Source: Gigaspora margarita
Lineage: Eukaryota > Glomeromycota > Glomeromycetes > Diversisporales > Gigasporaceae
Direction: 5' to 3'
NCBI GenBank assembly: GCA_009809945.1
Contig: WTPW01000329.1
Coordinates: 273,255-337,254 of the forward strand
Length of the DNA stretch: 64,000 nucleotides
The translations under genes and the position numbers were made by a program. Below, in pieces: positions 43,745 through 54,461 of this stretch (positions are counted from its first letter, which is position 1; every line of letters starts with the position of its first letter). The notes under the pieces were generated by a model, which was given only the letters and a program-made list of their open reading frames with translations, was not told the origin of the DNA and searched no databases.

Positions 43745-46400
43745 TTTTCTTGCTTTCTACAAGTTTGATTACAGTCTATTTCTTTCTTATGAAATGCAAA
43801 ATTGTGCCCAAGTTGATCACAGGTATGACATTTGTAGGATCCACGAATTGAAGCTCCATTATATTTTTGCTCTTTTTCAATACTACTAATATATCTATGG
43901 TTTGAAGGCCTTCTTTACCCACAACATGAAAAGGATTTTGAATATTAGCAAGGTTTAGTGTATCAGAATCATTGTAATAGTTCCAAATTCTTCTATTTCT
44001 TCCATTTCAGATAAGTATAACTTATCTTCTGATTCTTTATCAATACTTCAGTTACTAGTTAAGAGATCACATAGCTGATTTGTATTTCTGCTTTGTTCTT
44101 GATTAGCTAGAAAATTTTGTTCTATTATTACAAAAACTTCTTGCTGATTTGTGGGTTGCAAAACCATTTGATTGGTTTGAGCTGCTTGCTTGCTTTTATT
44201 TTTTTTCTCATTGATATATTTTGGCAAAATTTGAGCTATTTCATTACACCATTCTCTACAGCTAGCAAAGTTGCCTCATGCACAAGTTCCCAGATCTGAC
44301 CATATTGATTTCTCTTATGAATTGTCTTTTTTATAGCAGGTGTAGTAGTAGTTAGCATAGTAGCCATTTTGCATAGAGAAAAAATTATTTTATTATTCAA
44401 ATCTGTATTAAGCAAACCTTTTTTATAGTTAAATACTATATTATCTATTGATAGTGTTTGGTCTTGATATAAATTTTTATACTATCTAACAAGTATTATT
44501 GACATATAAAATGCTACAATCGTAAAATGCATCATAATATAAAAATAATATCAGTATATAATACCCTTGGAGATATTTATTAAATACAAGCACAAAAATG
44601 AGATTTGGTTAACAATTACTATGAAGTGGACATGGTGATGCCTTGTTTTACTATGCAAGTTAGTGATTTTCCAAATTTCTCTTATATCTTCATGTTCAAT
44701 CTTATCAATTATTGCTTGAAGTGTTATGTTTTTTGCATCATACTGATTTTTGAGGAATCTATCACAAGTTTGCTTAATTTCCTATATTTGCTTTTGTTAT
44801 CATATATAAGATTACTGCTAATTTTTCATTTATTTACTTGTTTCTGAGCTAAATTATCATTGTTAGGTTCAGTTCTACTTGCACTAAAAAAAAGACATTT
44901 GCTCATCTCGGTCTTAATAATAATGTTTATTGCCTTTGTTAAGTGTTTATCCAATATTTTATTAATTACAGAAAATAGATTCTGACTAACCATAGGCACT
45001 TGATAATTTGTATTTATGAAACCTTCTCTACTAATCTTTATTTCTTAGCCACTAGTCCTGGCATTTAACAATTCCACACATATAGTACTCTTTATGCTTG
45101 CTGTAAAAATTTTATACAAATACACACATGCCCAAGATCAATAATTTGAATTTAAGGCTCTAAATAGATAATTCTTTGCTGCTAAATTTTTGTTTTTTAT
45201 ATCATTCCATTATTTTTCAAAGAGTGGTATACACAAGCTGTTCTAATACTTGTAGAAATCCTTTATGAATTCTTTTCATTTATTTTCTAGCTTGGATTTT
45301 AAATTTCTTAGAAGATTTTGGCTAATATAAAATATACAATAGGCTAAATATGTAGTCAGAAATATGATAGGAATTGCAGCATCTAATGCTGGGTCGGCAT
45401 CTGTGAACATTACAATTGGTGGTCAATTTGTGGCCTTGCTAATTGGCTATAAAATCTATATATAAGTATCCAAAGTTTCGTTACTTGCTAATATTTGACA
45501 AACTAGACATAACTTTGAATTATTATCTACAATAATAAAAACGTCTAGTGGCATTTGATACTGGTTTGTATGCACTATATTATTGTTAACTACAATGTTA
45601 TAGTATTTTAACCACAGGTTCACTTGCTTAGGAGATATCCATAAGAGCCATACTAAATAATTATCCTCATCAAGTTCAAATTCGACAACCCACTGTAGAT
45701 CTAATATTTTCTTCTTTACTAATAAAGTAAGTAAGTTTGATGTATCATTACTCTTATTTGGATTGCATTATTAAGATCAGTATCTTGAAAATTTAAGTTA
45801 GTGAACCAGGCTTTAAGAAGTTTCCTTTGAACAGTAACTGATAAGTTTGCATACTTAGTCATTATTTTTTTTTCTTCTAAGGCCTCTTCACTTAATGATC
45901 TATATTTAATCCTAAATTCTCGAGTATCTGAAAATATCTTATAATTATGCTTATTGACAAAAGTGGTAATTCCAATTTGAATTCTAGATTCATCTAATAT
46001 AAGATTACAATGGCACGAGCATTCTAACTTTTTGTCTTTGTATTATGTTGTGTTCCTTTTTGTGCTACTATAGAATCTTTTTTAGCTTTGTACTTTTCAC
46101 TGAACTTACAAGAAAAGGTTCTTTTGTAAATTATACTAGTCTCACTACACCCTACCCTATATTTGTTAATACCAAATCCATTCATGCACTATATTCAGCA
46201 AAGAAATTTTCAACTTGATCCCAAGTGTCAAACTTTGTATTTAGTAGAATATCTTCTAATAGAACAATATTTGTCGATATAGAGTTAATATATGATCTAA
46301 ATTTTATACATAAGTTTTGTTAAAGACTTACTATTTACAGTTTCTATTTTTGTGACAGTTTGCATCATCTCATCAGCTACTAGATTTTTATTTACTATTT
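43745..46400 (-). pseudogene. MULE transposase of FAR1-like type, decayed
   Basis: Reading down from 46400 on the minus strand: an N-terminal piece KNLVADEMMQTVTKIETV; a FAR1-type DNA-binding region (KYKAKKDSIVAQK, KHNHKI-like text); SLSEEALEEKKIMTKYANL near 45880; a transposase core with NNIVHTNQYQMPLDVFIIVD near 45560, DADPALDAAIPI-like text near 45370 (catalytic Asp-Ala-Asp region of MULEs) and KEFIKDFYKYWNSL near 45270; a C-terminal segment; and a zinc knuckle YKCHTCDQLGHNFAFHKK near 43830-43780. Many stops and frame changes. It lies next to the TIR element 46406-47084, which interrupts its 5' end. Terminal inverted repeats of the MULE itself were not found. Confidence 0.82.
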
Positions 46401-46405
46401 CATTA

Positions 46406-47084
46406 CTATATGTGTTTGAAAATAAGCTACCTTTATTGACAAAAAAATTATACAAAAAATGTAGGGTAGCTTATTTTCAAAATATTGAAAGTTTTGAAAA
46501 AATTGAAAAAAGTACTAATAAAAAGTTGTTCAAATGTAGGGATGCATCAGTCTGGTCCAGTCCAATACCTAAGAGGACCATTATCATAGTGTTTACGTCT
46601 GGTCTGGTCTGGTCCTTCAGTCCCATAATAGTCCTTTAATAATTATATCAATCTTAATGCATAAGATTTTATTGGCTAAAAATAATGTAATTATTTACTT
46701 TCAGATGTAAACAAACATTATATGCTCTATGTTACACCTGATCAAGAAATTTGATTGGGTAGTACAAATATCACAGTCATGTTTACAAGAACCAGTCCCA
46801 GGACCAGTCCTTTAATGGTTCCACAGTCCTTATCGGTCCCGGTCTGGGATCAGTCCTGGACCGGTCTTCTTCAGAACTAATGCATCCCTATTCAAATGAT
46901 ATCAAATTTTTAATTTAAGTGTATTTTAATATTCTAAACAAGTTTACTTAATGGCACTTTTGATGTTTACTTAGTAAAATTTAGATTTTAATATATAGTG
47001 ACTACTAATAGATTTTTTAAGATTTTTGAAAAAAATCAGAGAGTAGCTTATTTTAGATAGTAGCTTATTTTCAGACATATACAG
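46406..47084. mobile_element. TA-target TIR element (TAGCTTATTTT family) carrying a nested hAT-like MITE
   Basis: The left end CTATATGTGTTTGAAAATAA and the right end TTATTTTCAGACATATACAG are inverted copies, flanked by TA (46404-46405, 47085-47086). GTAGCTTATTTT is repeated next to each end. Relatives are the right terminus at 279-330 and the short element at 48402-48557. Confidence 0.75.
46537..46890. mobile_element. hAT-like MITE with 8-bp target duplication
   Basis: The 354-bp element begins TAGGGATGCATCAGTCTGGTCC-like sequence and ends GAACTAATGCATCCCTA. TTCAAATG is duplicated exactly (46529-46536, 46891-46898). Both subterminal regions are full of GGTCC/GGACC words, like the hAT terminus at 59913, which may be its autonomous relative. 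Confidence 0.93.
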
Positions 47085-47086
47085 TA

Positions 47087-48401
47087 TATTTATTCTGTAT
47101 ACTTCGTTCTCTTGAACCTTGGTTTGATTATCATTTATAGTTGTGCACCAACTTTCATCTCCAAATATAGCTATAGATTTATGTTTATAAGTTAAGTAAG
47201 TTTATCATACATTGCATATTTGTATTATCATTACATACTATATTGCTAAATTAAATATTCTAATTCAGTTTTCATCAGCTCTATTGGTGTTATATTGTCA
47301 AATGTGTTAAAAGCCATATATATGAATATTGAAAATTATGAGTTCTAAAATTGGGTAAATTAGAATGATTGCGAAGATAAGTTATATATTGTTGTGGCTT
47401 ATTTGTTTGTATATTTCTTAATTTATTAGATGCAAGATATATTATTATCACATGTTAATTTTATGCATAATTTATTAGGTGTGAGATATATTATTATCAC
47501 ATGTTATTTTATTAGGGTTAATAGAGTTACATAAATTAAAGTGTAGCATGAATATAAGTATGATCCAATTTGTTCAAGTATTATATAACTTAATATTAGT
47601 AGTATGTTAAATAATAATTCTTTTTGTACCCAAAGAGTATAGATAGGCTAGTTCTGTCAAACATGCCTGGCTTCGTGATTTTTGAGTTATTCCAGCTATA
47701 GTAACTCTTCCAAAAAATCCTTTATAATTTTTATCCAATAAAATCTAATAAAACTCTTTAGGGTTAGAGTGAAATTAGGGTGAAGTCATATTAGGGTAAA
47801 CTCATTTATTATTGTTTTTGTGAGAAATCTATAGGCGTTGTTATCCCAATAATTTATTTCATATTGATGGAAGTGCTTGAGAATGCTATTATTTATTTAA
47901 TTAGAATTAATTCTTACAGAGCTATCTTTAAAATTCAGGATAGAAATTTGTAGAGCTATACTAGTATTAAGGAATACTTGCTAATTGTCTATAGCAAAAT
48001 CATTTTTGGACTATTTTTTCTTAATAAATATGCTATAACATAGCAAAATTTTTAGAATATTAGAAATATTTAATCGAGTTTGGTCTAGCAGACTAGGATT
48101 CTGGTAAATTCTGATCTGGTCTTTATGCACTGTATATGATAATATTGAATTAGTATATTGTATTATATTAGACATTCTTAATTTAGAATAATTTATAAAT
48201 GTGTTAAATAAGTTTATCACATCTCAATATTTATTTTTTGAAAAAATAATAATTGACAAAATTAGCCAATCATATTAGAAAGCAATATATAAGCATATCA
48301 CAAGGTACAAGATATGCATTTATTCATTTTAAAATGTTTTTATATTAATTGTTTTAATTTTGTTAATATTATATTTTTTTAAATTATATTATCATATATT
48401 A
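47087..48401. other. non-coding AT-rich DNA with a small tandem duplication
   Basis: At about 47417-47511 a ~49-bp unit (TTTATTAGRTGYRAGATATATT then ATTATCACATGTTA) occurs twice. Words of TTAGGGTTAGAG type occur near 47758-47800. No gene is supported. Confidence 0.45.
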
Positions 48402-48557
48402 CCAAATAAAAGCTACCAAAATTTTGAGAGTTTTTCAGATCAAAAAGAGGAAGTAGCTTCTATTCAGATCCATTTTATTATTAAAACATAATAACTTTTT
48501 CAAATTTATAACCAAAATTGAGGGAGTAGCTTTTATTCAGGAGTAGCTTCTATTCAG
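48402..48557. mobile_element. 156-bp TA-flanked MITE (AAAAGCTACC ends)
   Basis: CCAAATAAAAGCTACC on the left pairs with GGAGTAGCTTCTATTCAG on the right, and GTAGCTTTTATTCAGG stands beside it as a direct repeat. TA is on both sides (48400-48401, 48558-48559). Confidence 0.7.
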
Positions 48558-48559
48558 TA

Positions 48560-49238
48560 ATATAAAGTAATTATAAATACTAATTTTGCCTTAAAATTAT
48601 ATATTGCATAACACCTAAAAACTAAAATGCATAATTTGTCCCATTTTGAAAAAATTTATAATGAATTTTGATGTTTTGTTGATTTTTTGTATTTTGATTG
48701 GTTAAAAAATTTTTTTAATGACTAAATTTGATTAATTAACAAATTTTTTAAAAATTAGCCAATAAACAAAGGCTAAAACATATGAGTTGCCCATTTTTGT
48801 TAATTTTTTAACCTATTATATAAAAATTAAGCACATTTAAAATATTATTATTCAATCATATAATAATTATTTTCAAAATAAAGCCACTAAATTGTAGCAA
48901 ATTAACTTGGCTACAATATAGTGGCTTTCTTTTTTTATATCTTTTCTGTATCATAAGCTATTAATTTTTAAAATTATTTTAGTTTTTAGCTATCATGCAC
49001 TGTAGCTAAAAAATTTTATATTACTTTTTATAGTGATTTTAGTTAATATGTTTTTCTCAATATTAATAAATCAGAATAGATTATTGTACTAAAAATATTA
49101 TTATTAAAGTTCTTTGCATTGTTGTAACAAAAAAAGCACACATGTCTAAACAAGTTAGGAATAACTTGGAATGCAAGTTTATTATGCTAAAAATTTTATA
49201 GAATAATTTGTACTATCTACTAGACTAAGTATAATAGT
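48560..49238. other. unassigned AT-rich DNA
   Basis: Nothing recognised. A short inverted pair, AGCCACTAAATTGTAGC / GCTACAATATAGTGGCT, lies at about 48882-48926. Confidence 0.4.
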
Positions 49239-49378
49239 AGGACCCCAAAATATATATAGATAGTTTAAATTTATTATCAAATTACTAAAAATAGAAAATC
49301 TAAAAAAAAAGAAAAATTACTATAAATAAAAAAGATCTGCATAAAAAACCTGATCTATCTATGTATATTTTGGGTTCT
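49239..49378. mobile_element. AGGACCCC-type MITE, family B copy 4, diverged
   Basis: It starts AGGACCCCAAAATATATATA and ends TATGTATATTTTGGGTTCT. The interior is shortened compared with copies at 14838 and 21463. The flanks no longer show a convincing duplication. Confidence 0.65.
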
Positions 49379-50127
49379 ATGATAATTATAAAAAAGCTGT
49401 AAAAAGTAGATTTATAATTTTTCTTATTAGAGACACCTAATTAGATTCTTGCTATTTTCAAAAAAATAAATAAAATATGTTTCTATATGAGAATACAAAA
49501 TTATTAATTATATTATTAAAATATATAAAATATTCAAATATATTTTTTTAATATATAAAATTTAGATTTAATATTTATTAATTTACAAAGAATTAATTTC
49601 AAGTTGCAATTGATTAATTTATAGACAAGTCTATTTTATAAAAAGTTATTTTAACAATATCTAATTTTACAGACAAATTAATTCTAGTTATTGTTGTTAG
49701 GGAAAGTTTAGATCAAAGTTGGAGCAATTTATAAAAAATTAATAGTAAAATATATTGAATTAATCATTTGTAAAATAACTTTGTCTATAAAATAGTTATC
49801 TATAAACTAAGTTTTTTATAAATGATTGTTAGTAAAATTAATGAATGTACATATAGATTCACTTATTTATTATGTATTAATGTTTTTTTTTTGGTATTAA
49901 GATGAGGTTCTGCTTTTATCTTTATTAATAATTTAACTAGCTGCCTCTATGAAGCTAGCTGTACTTTATACAAATTATTTGAATAAAATTTAATAAACTA
50001 TATGCAAGAATTGAAGCTCAGACTATTTTATCTGTGACCTAAACCTACTAGAGTGGTCAAGACTTACCTAAATTTGTATAGTTAAAATATAGTTAGTAGA
50101 AGTGCTAAATTTGGCTTTAAAAGTAGA
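49379..50127. other. unassigned AT-rich DNA
   Basis: Nothing recognised beyond weak inverted words around TTTATAGACAAGTCTATTTTATA (about 49618-49640) and 49780-49815, possibly an old TIR element with a TGTTAGGGAAAG interior. Confidence 0.4.
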
Positions 50128-50520
50128 CTATATATCTATTTTTCTAATTGCTTGTCCAATAGGTGAACATGTACTAAAAGAAGTATATAATTCATCTAGT
50201 TGGCTACAAATACAGCTATAGGTATAGTTTTTGTATTTATATGATTTAAAGTGATGGTCATTAGTTTGTCTATTGTTAGTATAAGAATTGTGAGTAGGTA
50301 TATTTTGCTTTTTTCTCAAAGTAGAAAAATTGCAACAGTAGGGTATCCAGATTTGGTCATAGATTTGTTCATTAATATCTAGCAAGATTTGAATAATAGT
50401 AGTAGATGCAATTTTATAGAAAATATTGAAGCTTTGAATAGATTGGACTATAGATATTGGTATAAGTTCTTTGAGTATTGTTTCTATATAATATAGATCA
50501 GATGAAGGTTAAAAAGTACT
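50128..50520 (-). CDS. hypothetical fragment of unknown origin
   Basis: The minus-strand text is open from about 50478 without an ATG at its head (IPISIVQSIQSFNIFYKIAS, then INEQIYDQIWIPYCCNFSTL, RKKQNIPTHNSYTNNRQTND, CSQLDELYTSFSTCSPIGQA). The first ATG in frame is at 50385, giving 85 codons. The composition is protein-like, with Trp, Cys and His, unlike the AT-driven frames around it, and the frame is broken upstream. It could be a piece of a transposon-encoded protein. I do not recognise the family. Confidence 0.3.
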
Positions 50521-50602
50521 AGAGGCTTGATGGTTAGCAAGCCTATTATTATATATTAATTGATTTCAAATGAATTAATAATGAATTTAATCTACAAAAA
50601 TA

Positions 50603-51260
50603 ATATTTTATTTTTTTATTTTTTTATTTTTTTTTCCTTTTGTTCTTACTCCCAACGATATACAACTACCAACTGTCAGACCAAATGTTTTTACATTAAT
50701 GGGGCGCAGTTACCAAGGCTTCCACTTGTGGTCAGGCTGTATCTGAACCAACTCTGTGGTAAGGGCATATTCCTTAAACCACTACTACTAACTATCCAAC
50801 CCAACAAATTGTATACACTATATAGTGTTCCATTTAAGTGCATTTGATCACTAGATTGCACAGCTAGCCCTAGCAGGTCCGAGTCTGGATGGGGTGCATC
50901 CGTCAATTGATGTCCCGGGTCCCTGTTTCCCACGGTGTTTCAGTTCTGCCTATATCCATCTAGCCCAGTCCTTGCTTCGCCACTTATACATAAGAAGTAG
51001 TACCGACATCTTCGACTCCCATGTGGAGCCCTAACCGCATTCCGGTTATTACTCCACAGGTCCTATCGTCAACGGGCCAGACCATTATAAGATGTGGCTG
51101 AACCGTCCAAATATGGTCCTAGTATCCTAATTCAAGTCGTCCTTCACATGATCGTGTGTAGTTAATTTTTGCTATTCATAGGACTTGAACTGGCAACCTT
51201 CTACTTAAAACAGTTAATGTCCTGGGAGCACAACCACTATGCTATCGACCTGCAGGACCA
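50603..51260 (-). mobile_element. tRNA-derived SINE with A-rich tail
   Basis: Read on the minus strand, the head (from 51260) has a tRNA-like start with an A-box sequence TCGATAGCATAGTGG (about 51246-51232) and a B-box sequence AGTTCAAGTCC (51191-51181), the internal RNA polymerase III promoter. A ~500-bp unusually GC-rich body follows (51170 to about 50660), then an A-rich 3' tail of AAAAAAATAAAAAAAT type (50642-50603). Composition contrasts sharply with the surroundings, suggesting recent arrival. Its own partner LINE is not evident. A target duplication could not be seen. Confidence 0.75.
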
Positions 51261-51269
51261 TAAGATTTT

Positions 51270-51787
51270 AACCCTTTCACAAAATTAATTTATTATAATA
51301 GTAATTATATTATATAGTTAATAAATACAGAATTACAGAGTAATCATTTTTATTAGAAAATAAAAAAGTATCTAGCTTTGAATTTAATGCTAATCTGGAC
51401 CACAAAGTATCTCAGATTGCAAGCTTATTATATTCAAAATCATTTACAATATAAAATATAACAATTTTTTTTATAACAAATAAATCACTTGAGCTGCCAA
51501 ACTATTTAGATATATTTTTTACTAAACAAAATTGTTTAATTGAGACTATTTAGTAAATAAATGGTATATATATAGCAAATTAATAATAAAAATTAGTAAT
51601 TAAATAATAAAATAAAAATTATACTTTTGTATTTATCTTGATTTATATAACTAGTATTAGTGAATTTTATATTTTAAATTTTTTTTAAAATAATAAAAAA
51701 AAATAAATAAATTAAAAAAAATAATAAAATAATAAATAAATTAAAAAAAATAAAAATATAAATTATAAATAAAATAATAAGAAAATA
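51270..51787. other. unassigned AT-rich DNA
   Basis: Only AT-rich text is seen, including an A-rich stretch of AATAAATAAATTAAAAAAAA words at 51680-51780. Confidence 0.4.
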
Positions 51788-52331
51788 TAAATTTGTCACA
51801 CTTGCAACATGGCACACCCTTGTGATTCGACCAATCAAATCGCTCAATTATGTAGAAAAAAATTTTTTTTAAAAAAATTAAAGTTTTTGTATAAAAAAGT
51901 ATAATATGTTTATAATAGCACATAATATAATATAGAATTTATCCTGAACAACTTTTTCTAAGTTATGAAAATAGATTTTCTTAGTAAAAAAAATAGTTTA
52001 TAAAAAAAACAAAATTTCAAAAGTTAGCACATATAATACTTTTTTTTTTACTAAAACAATCTATCTTTTTAACTAAGAAAAGGTTGTTTAGCATAAACTG
52101 TTACATATAATCCTTAAAATATAAATATAGATTAAATTAGTAAAAAAAAAAGTTTTATATGTGCTAATATTGAAATTTTTGTTTTTCTTATAAACCATTT
52201 TTTTTTACTAAGATAATCTATGCTGTGCAAATAAAATTAATTGTTTCTTGTAACATATTGTTAAGGTTAAAAGATACCCGGGACTCAGTTCATCAGCGAA
52301 TTATATATACGTAATCTTACGTAAGATATTA

Positions 52332-52389
52332 NNGCCCGTAATATTANNAAAATCTTACGATNGNCNNNGNGTATTANGTAATATATTAN
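52332..52389. other. ambiguous bases (N) in a palindromic stretch
   Basis: Eleven or so N positions lie within TACGTAAGAT/GTAATATTAC-type self-complementary sequence. This is probably a place where reads or consensus disagreed because of the hairpin or of collapsed copies. Confidence 0.95.
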
Positions 52390-52719
52390 GTTAGATTACG
52401 GTAATATTACGGTTATTATTTCGAAATATTTCGAAATATACCAAATAAAAAAAATGCAAATTACCTCCCCCTACAGGGGTTGCGTACTCATGCAGATCAA
52501 TAAACTAATGCGTGCAGGAGGTAATATTTTGATATTTTCACATTGTTTCGCAATATTTTGGATCTTTTCGCATTGTTTCGCAATATTTAGCAAATTTTTG
52601 CAAATTTTTAAAAAATAAATAAACGATATACATATTCACATAATCATGCTTTTTTACAGGTTTTCACTTTATTTCGCAAGGTTTCGCAATTTATTATAAA
52701 ATTTTACATTTTTTATTTA

Positions 52720-52936
52720 GGCCACGCAAATTAAATTAGTTGGTTCTCATAACATGGGACAAGCAAATAGGACCCGGCCGGCCGGCAAAAAATGTTATAT
52801 TTAAAAATTTTTTTAATATAAAAATTTTTATAAAATTTTTTTTTGAAAAAAATTTTACTATAACAAAAATTTTTAACTTTTCAAAAAAAGTGATCCGGCC
52901 AGGTTATGAGAACCAATTTTATTAGTTTGCGTGGCC
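52720..52936. mobile_element. MITE with GGCCACGCAAA ends, TTA flanks
   Basis: The 217-bp element pairs GGCCACGCAAATTAAATTAG, TTGGTTCTCATAAC with GTTATGAGAACCAATTTTAT, TAGTTTGCGTGGCC. TTA stands on both sides (52717-52719, 52937-52939). The 3-bp flank and GGCC ends suggest a Harbinger-type MITE, distinct from family A. Confidence 0.85.
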
Positions 52937-54461
52937 TTATTATTATTTTTTTATTTATTATTATTATATATTATACATATTATATTATATATTATATTTT
53001 AATTATTATACATTTTTTACAGTATTATTTTTATATTATTATATATTATTTTAAATACTTCCGCACTTCTTCGCATCTAATTCTATCACTATATACAAAA
53101 AACTAGCCCTATACACTTATTTTTGCTCACTCACAGTTAGCTATTATCTTCGCTTCTTTGTTTTCAATTGTCTTCACTTTGACTACTTCTTTTGTTTTGG
53201 CTATAAACTTCGTTTTGCACTCTTTTTCTAAAAACTTCAAAATAAAAAATATTTCTTAGAAGTGTTGGTTCTTGCAAATTGCCGAGGAAAGTCGCAAAGT
53301 TTCGAAGAAGTTAGGAATAAATAAACTAAAATAAAATTAAAAAATAAGTAATAAAAAAAAAAAAAAAAAAAAGTGTAAGCAAACTAATAAAAAAAATTAA
53401 ATGAAGCCCCAAATCTTCGTAAGAGTTCGCGTTCTTGTAAATTCAGAAATTGCGAAAGCCGTGTTAATGTTCTTGCGAAATGCCAAAAAAGTCGTGAAGT
53501 ACTGGAAAAGTCTGGGTTGTTTTTCTTGCAAAGTGCCAGGAAGTAAGAGTTCTGTTCTCGCAAAGTGCCGAAATATAATAAATTAATAAAAAAAATTTTA
53601 AAATAAAACAAAAAAAACAAAAACAAAAAACACGAAATGAAAAAATAAATGACGCGAAACCTTGCAAAAACTTGCACAAACTTGCAAAACATTGCAAAAA
53701 CTTGTGAAAACTTGCACCTAACTAAATCATTTCTCTAAAGAAGCATTCTTGGCATTCTTGAATGTGTCGGAAGTCTGCGTAGACATGCGCAAGATTTCGA
53801 AATATTGTATGTCTTCTTGCAAAGGTGTCTTGTAAAAGTGCTGAAATAAAAAATAAATTAAAAAAAATTAAAAATAAAAATGAAAACAAAAAAACGAAAT
53901 GAAAACAAAAAATGAAGCGAAAATAAAAAACGAAATGAAATAAAAACAAAAAAGCAGAAAAAAAAATAGAAGATCTAATTATAAACAAAAGATCTAATCT
54001 GATCTTGTAGTACAGAATTTGAATATCATCGAACTATTTTGAACTATTTCGAAAAATTAGTCTAATGCGCGATCCAGGTTACAGACCTACTAATCCTGAT
54101 CCAGCTTGGTTTCCTAGTCCTAAATTATTTTGAAAGGGATCGAAATATTTCGTTAACCTATTTCGAAATATATTGAAATTACTTTCATAATATTTCGAAA
54201 ATTTGATAATTCAAAATATTTCAAAATATATTACGTAATATTTTGCTTATATTACAGTTCATAAGATCTTACGTAAGATTACGCTATTATAAATTTGCTA
54301 ATGTTGTTATTGTAAAAGTTATATAAAATTATATATATATATTTTTTATTTATTTATATATATAAAAAAATTTTTGATTTTTTCAAAAAAAGCATCCAGC
54401 AGGATTATGAAAAACAATTATATTTGTTTGCTTAGCCTAACTTAAAAAAAGTTATTCAGAA

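Larger units (their letters stand above)
52295..54299. mobile_element. foldback element rich in TTTCGAAATATTTCGAAA and CTTGCAAAGTGCCGA words
   Basis: The ends AGCGAATTATATATACGTAA, TCTTACGTAAGAT and, inverted, ATCTTACGTAAGATTACG, CTATTATAAATTTGCT bound it. Just inside, TTTCGAAATATTTCG words occur on both sides (52419-52440; 54135-54200), and TTTCGCAAGGTTTCGCAA (about 52673) returns inverted as CGAAACCTTGCAAAAACTTG (about 53656). TTCTTGCAAAGTGCCGA-type words occur five or six times in 53270-53830. Open frames here follow this repetition and are not claimed. Confidence 0.6.
52222..54437. mobile_element. 2.2-kb insertion: GGCCACGC-type MITE halves enclosing a foldback
   Basis: The outer ends GCTGTGCAAATAAAATTAAT and ATATTTGTTTGCTTAGCC are weak inverted copies and match the ends of the intact MITE at 52720-52936 (GGCCACGCAAATTAAATTAG). 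The paralogue at about 37995-38040 reads across the site without it. The right flank is TAA, the left TAT. It is opened by the foldback 52295-54299. Confidence 0.6.

Noticed and set aside
44117-44847. Plus-strand frames of 60 and 80 codons
   Set aside because: They are antisense to the MULE transposase remnant.
46352-46639. 95-codon plus-strand frame
   Set aside because: It runs from antisense MULE text into the TA element and the nested hAT-like MITE, crossing two insertion boundaries.
50691-50933. 80-codon minus-strand frame with a plausible protein composition
   Set aside because: It lies wholly within the GC-rich body of the SINE, on the SINE's sense strand, and has no recognised domain; high G+C alone keeps it open.
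50660-51170. rRNA fragment
   Set aside because: The high G+C suggested it, but I could not recognise any conserved rRNA segment.
51181-51260. tRNA gene
   Set aside because: A- and B-box-like motifs are present, but no acceptor stem or normal anticodon arm can be closed and a long body with an A-rich tail follows; SINE head is the better reading.
52740-53988. Open frames of 60-102 codons on both strands
   Set aside because: They follow the repeated TTCTTGCAAAGTGCCGA and AAAACAAAA words of a foldback; no domain and low-complexity text.
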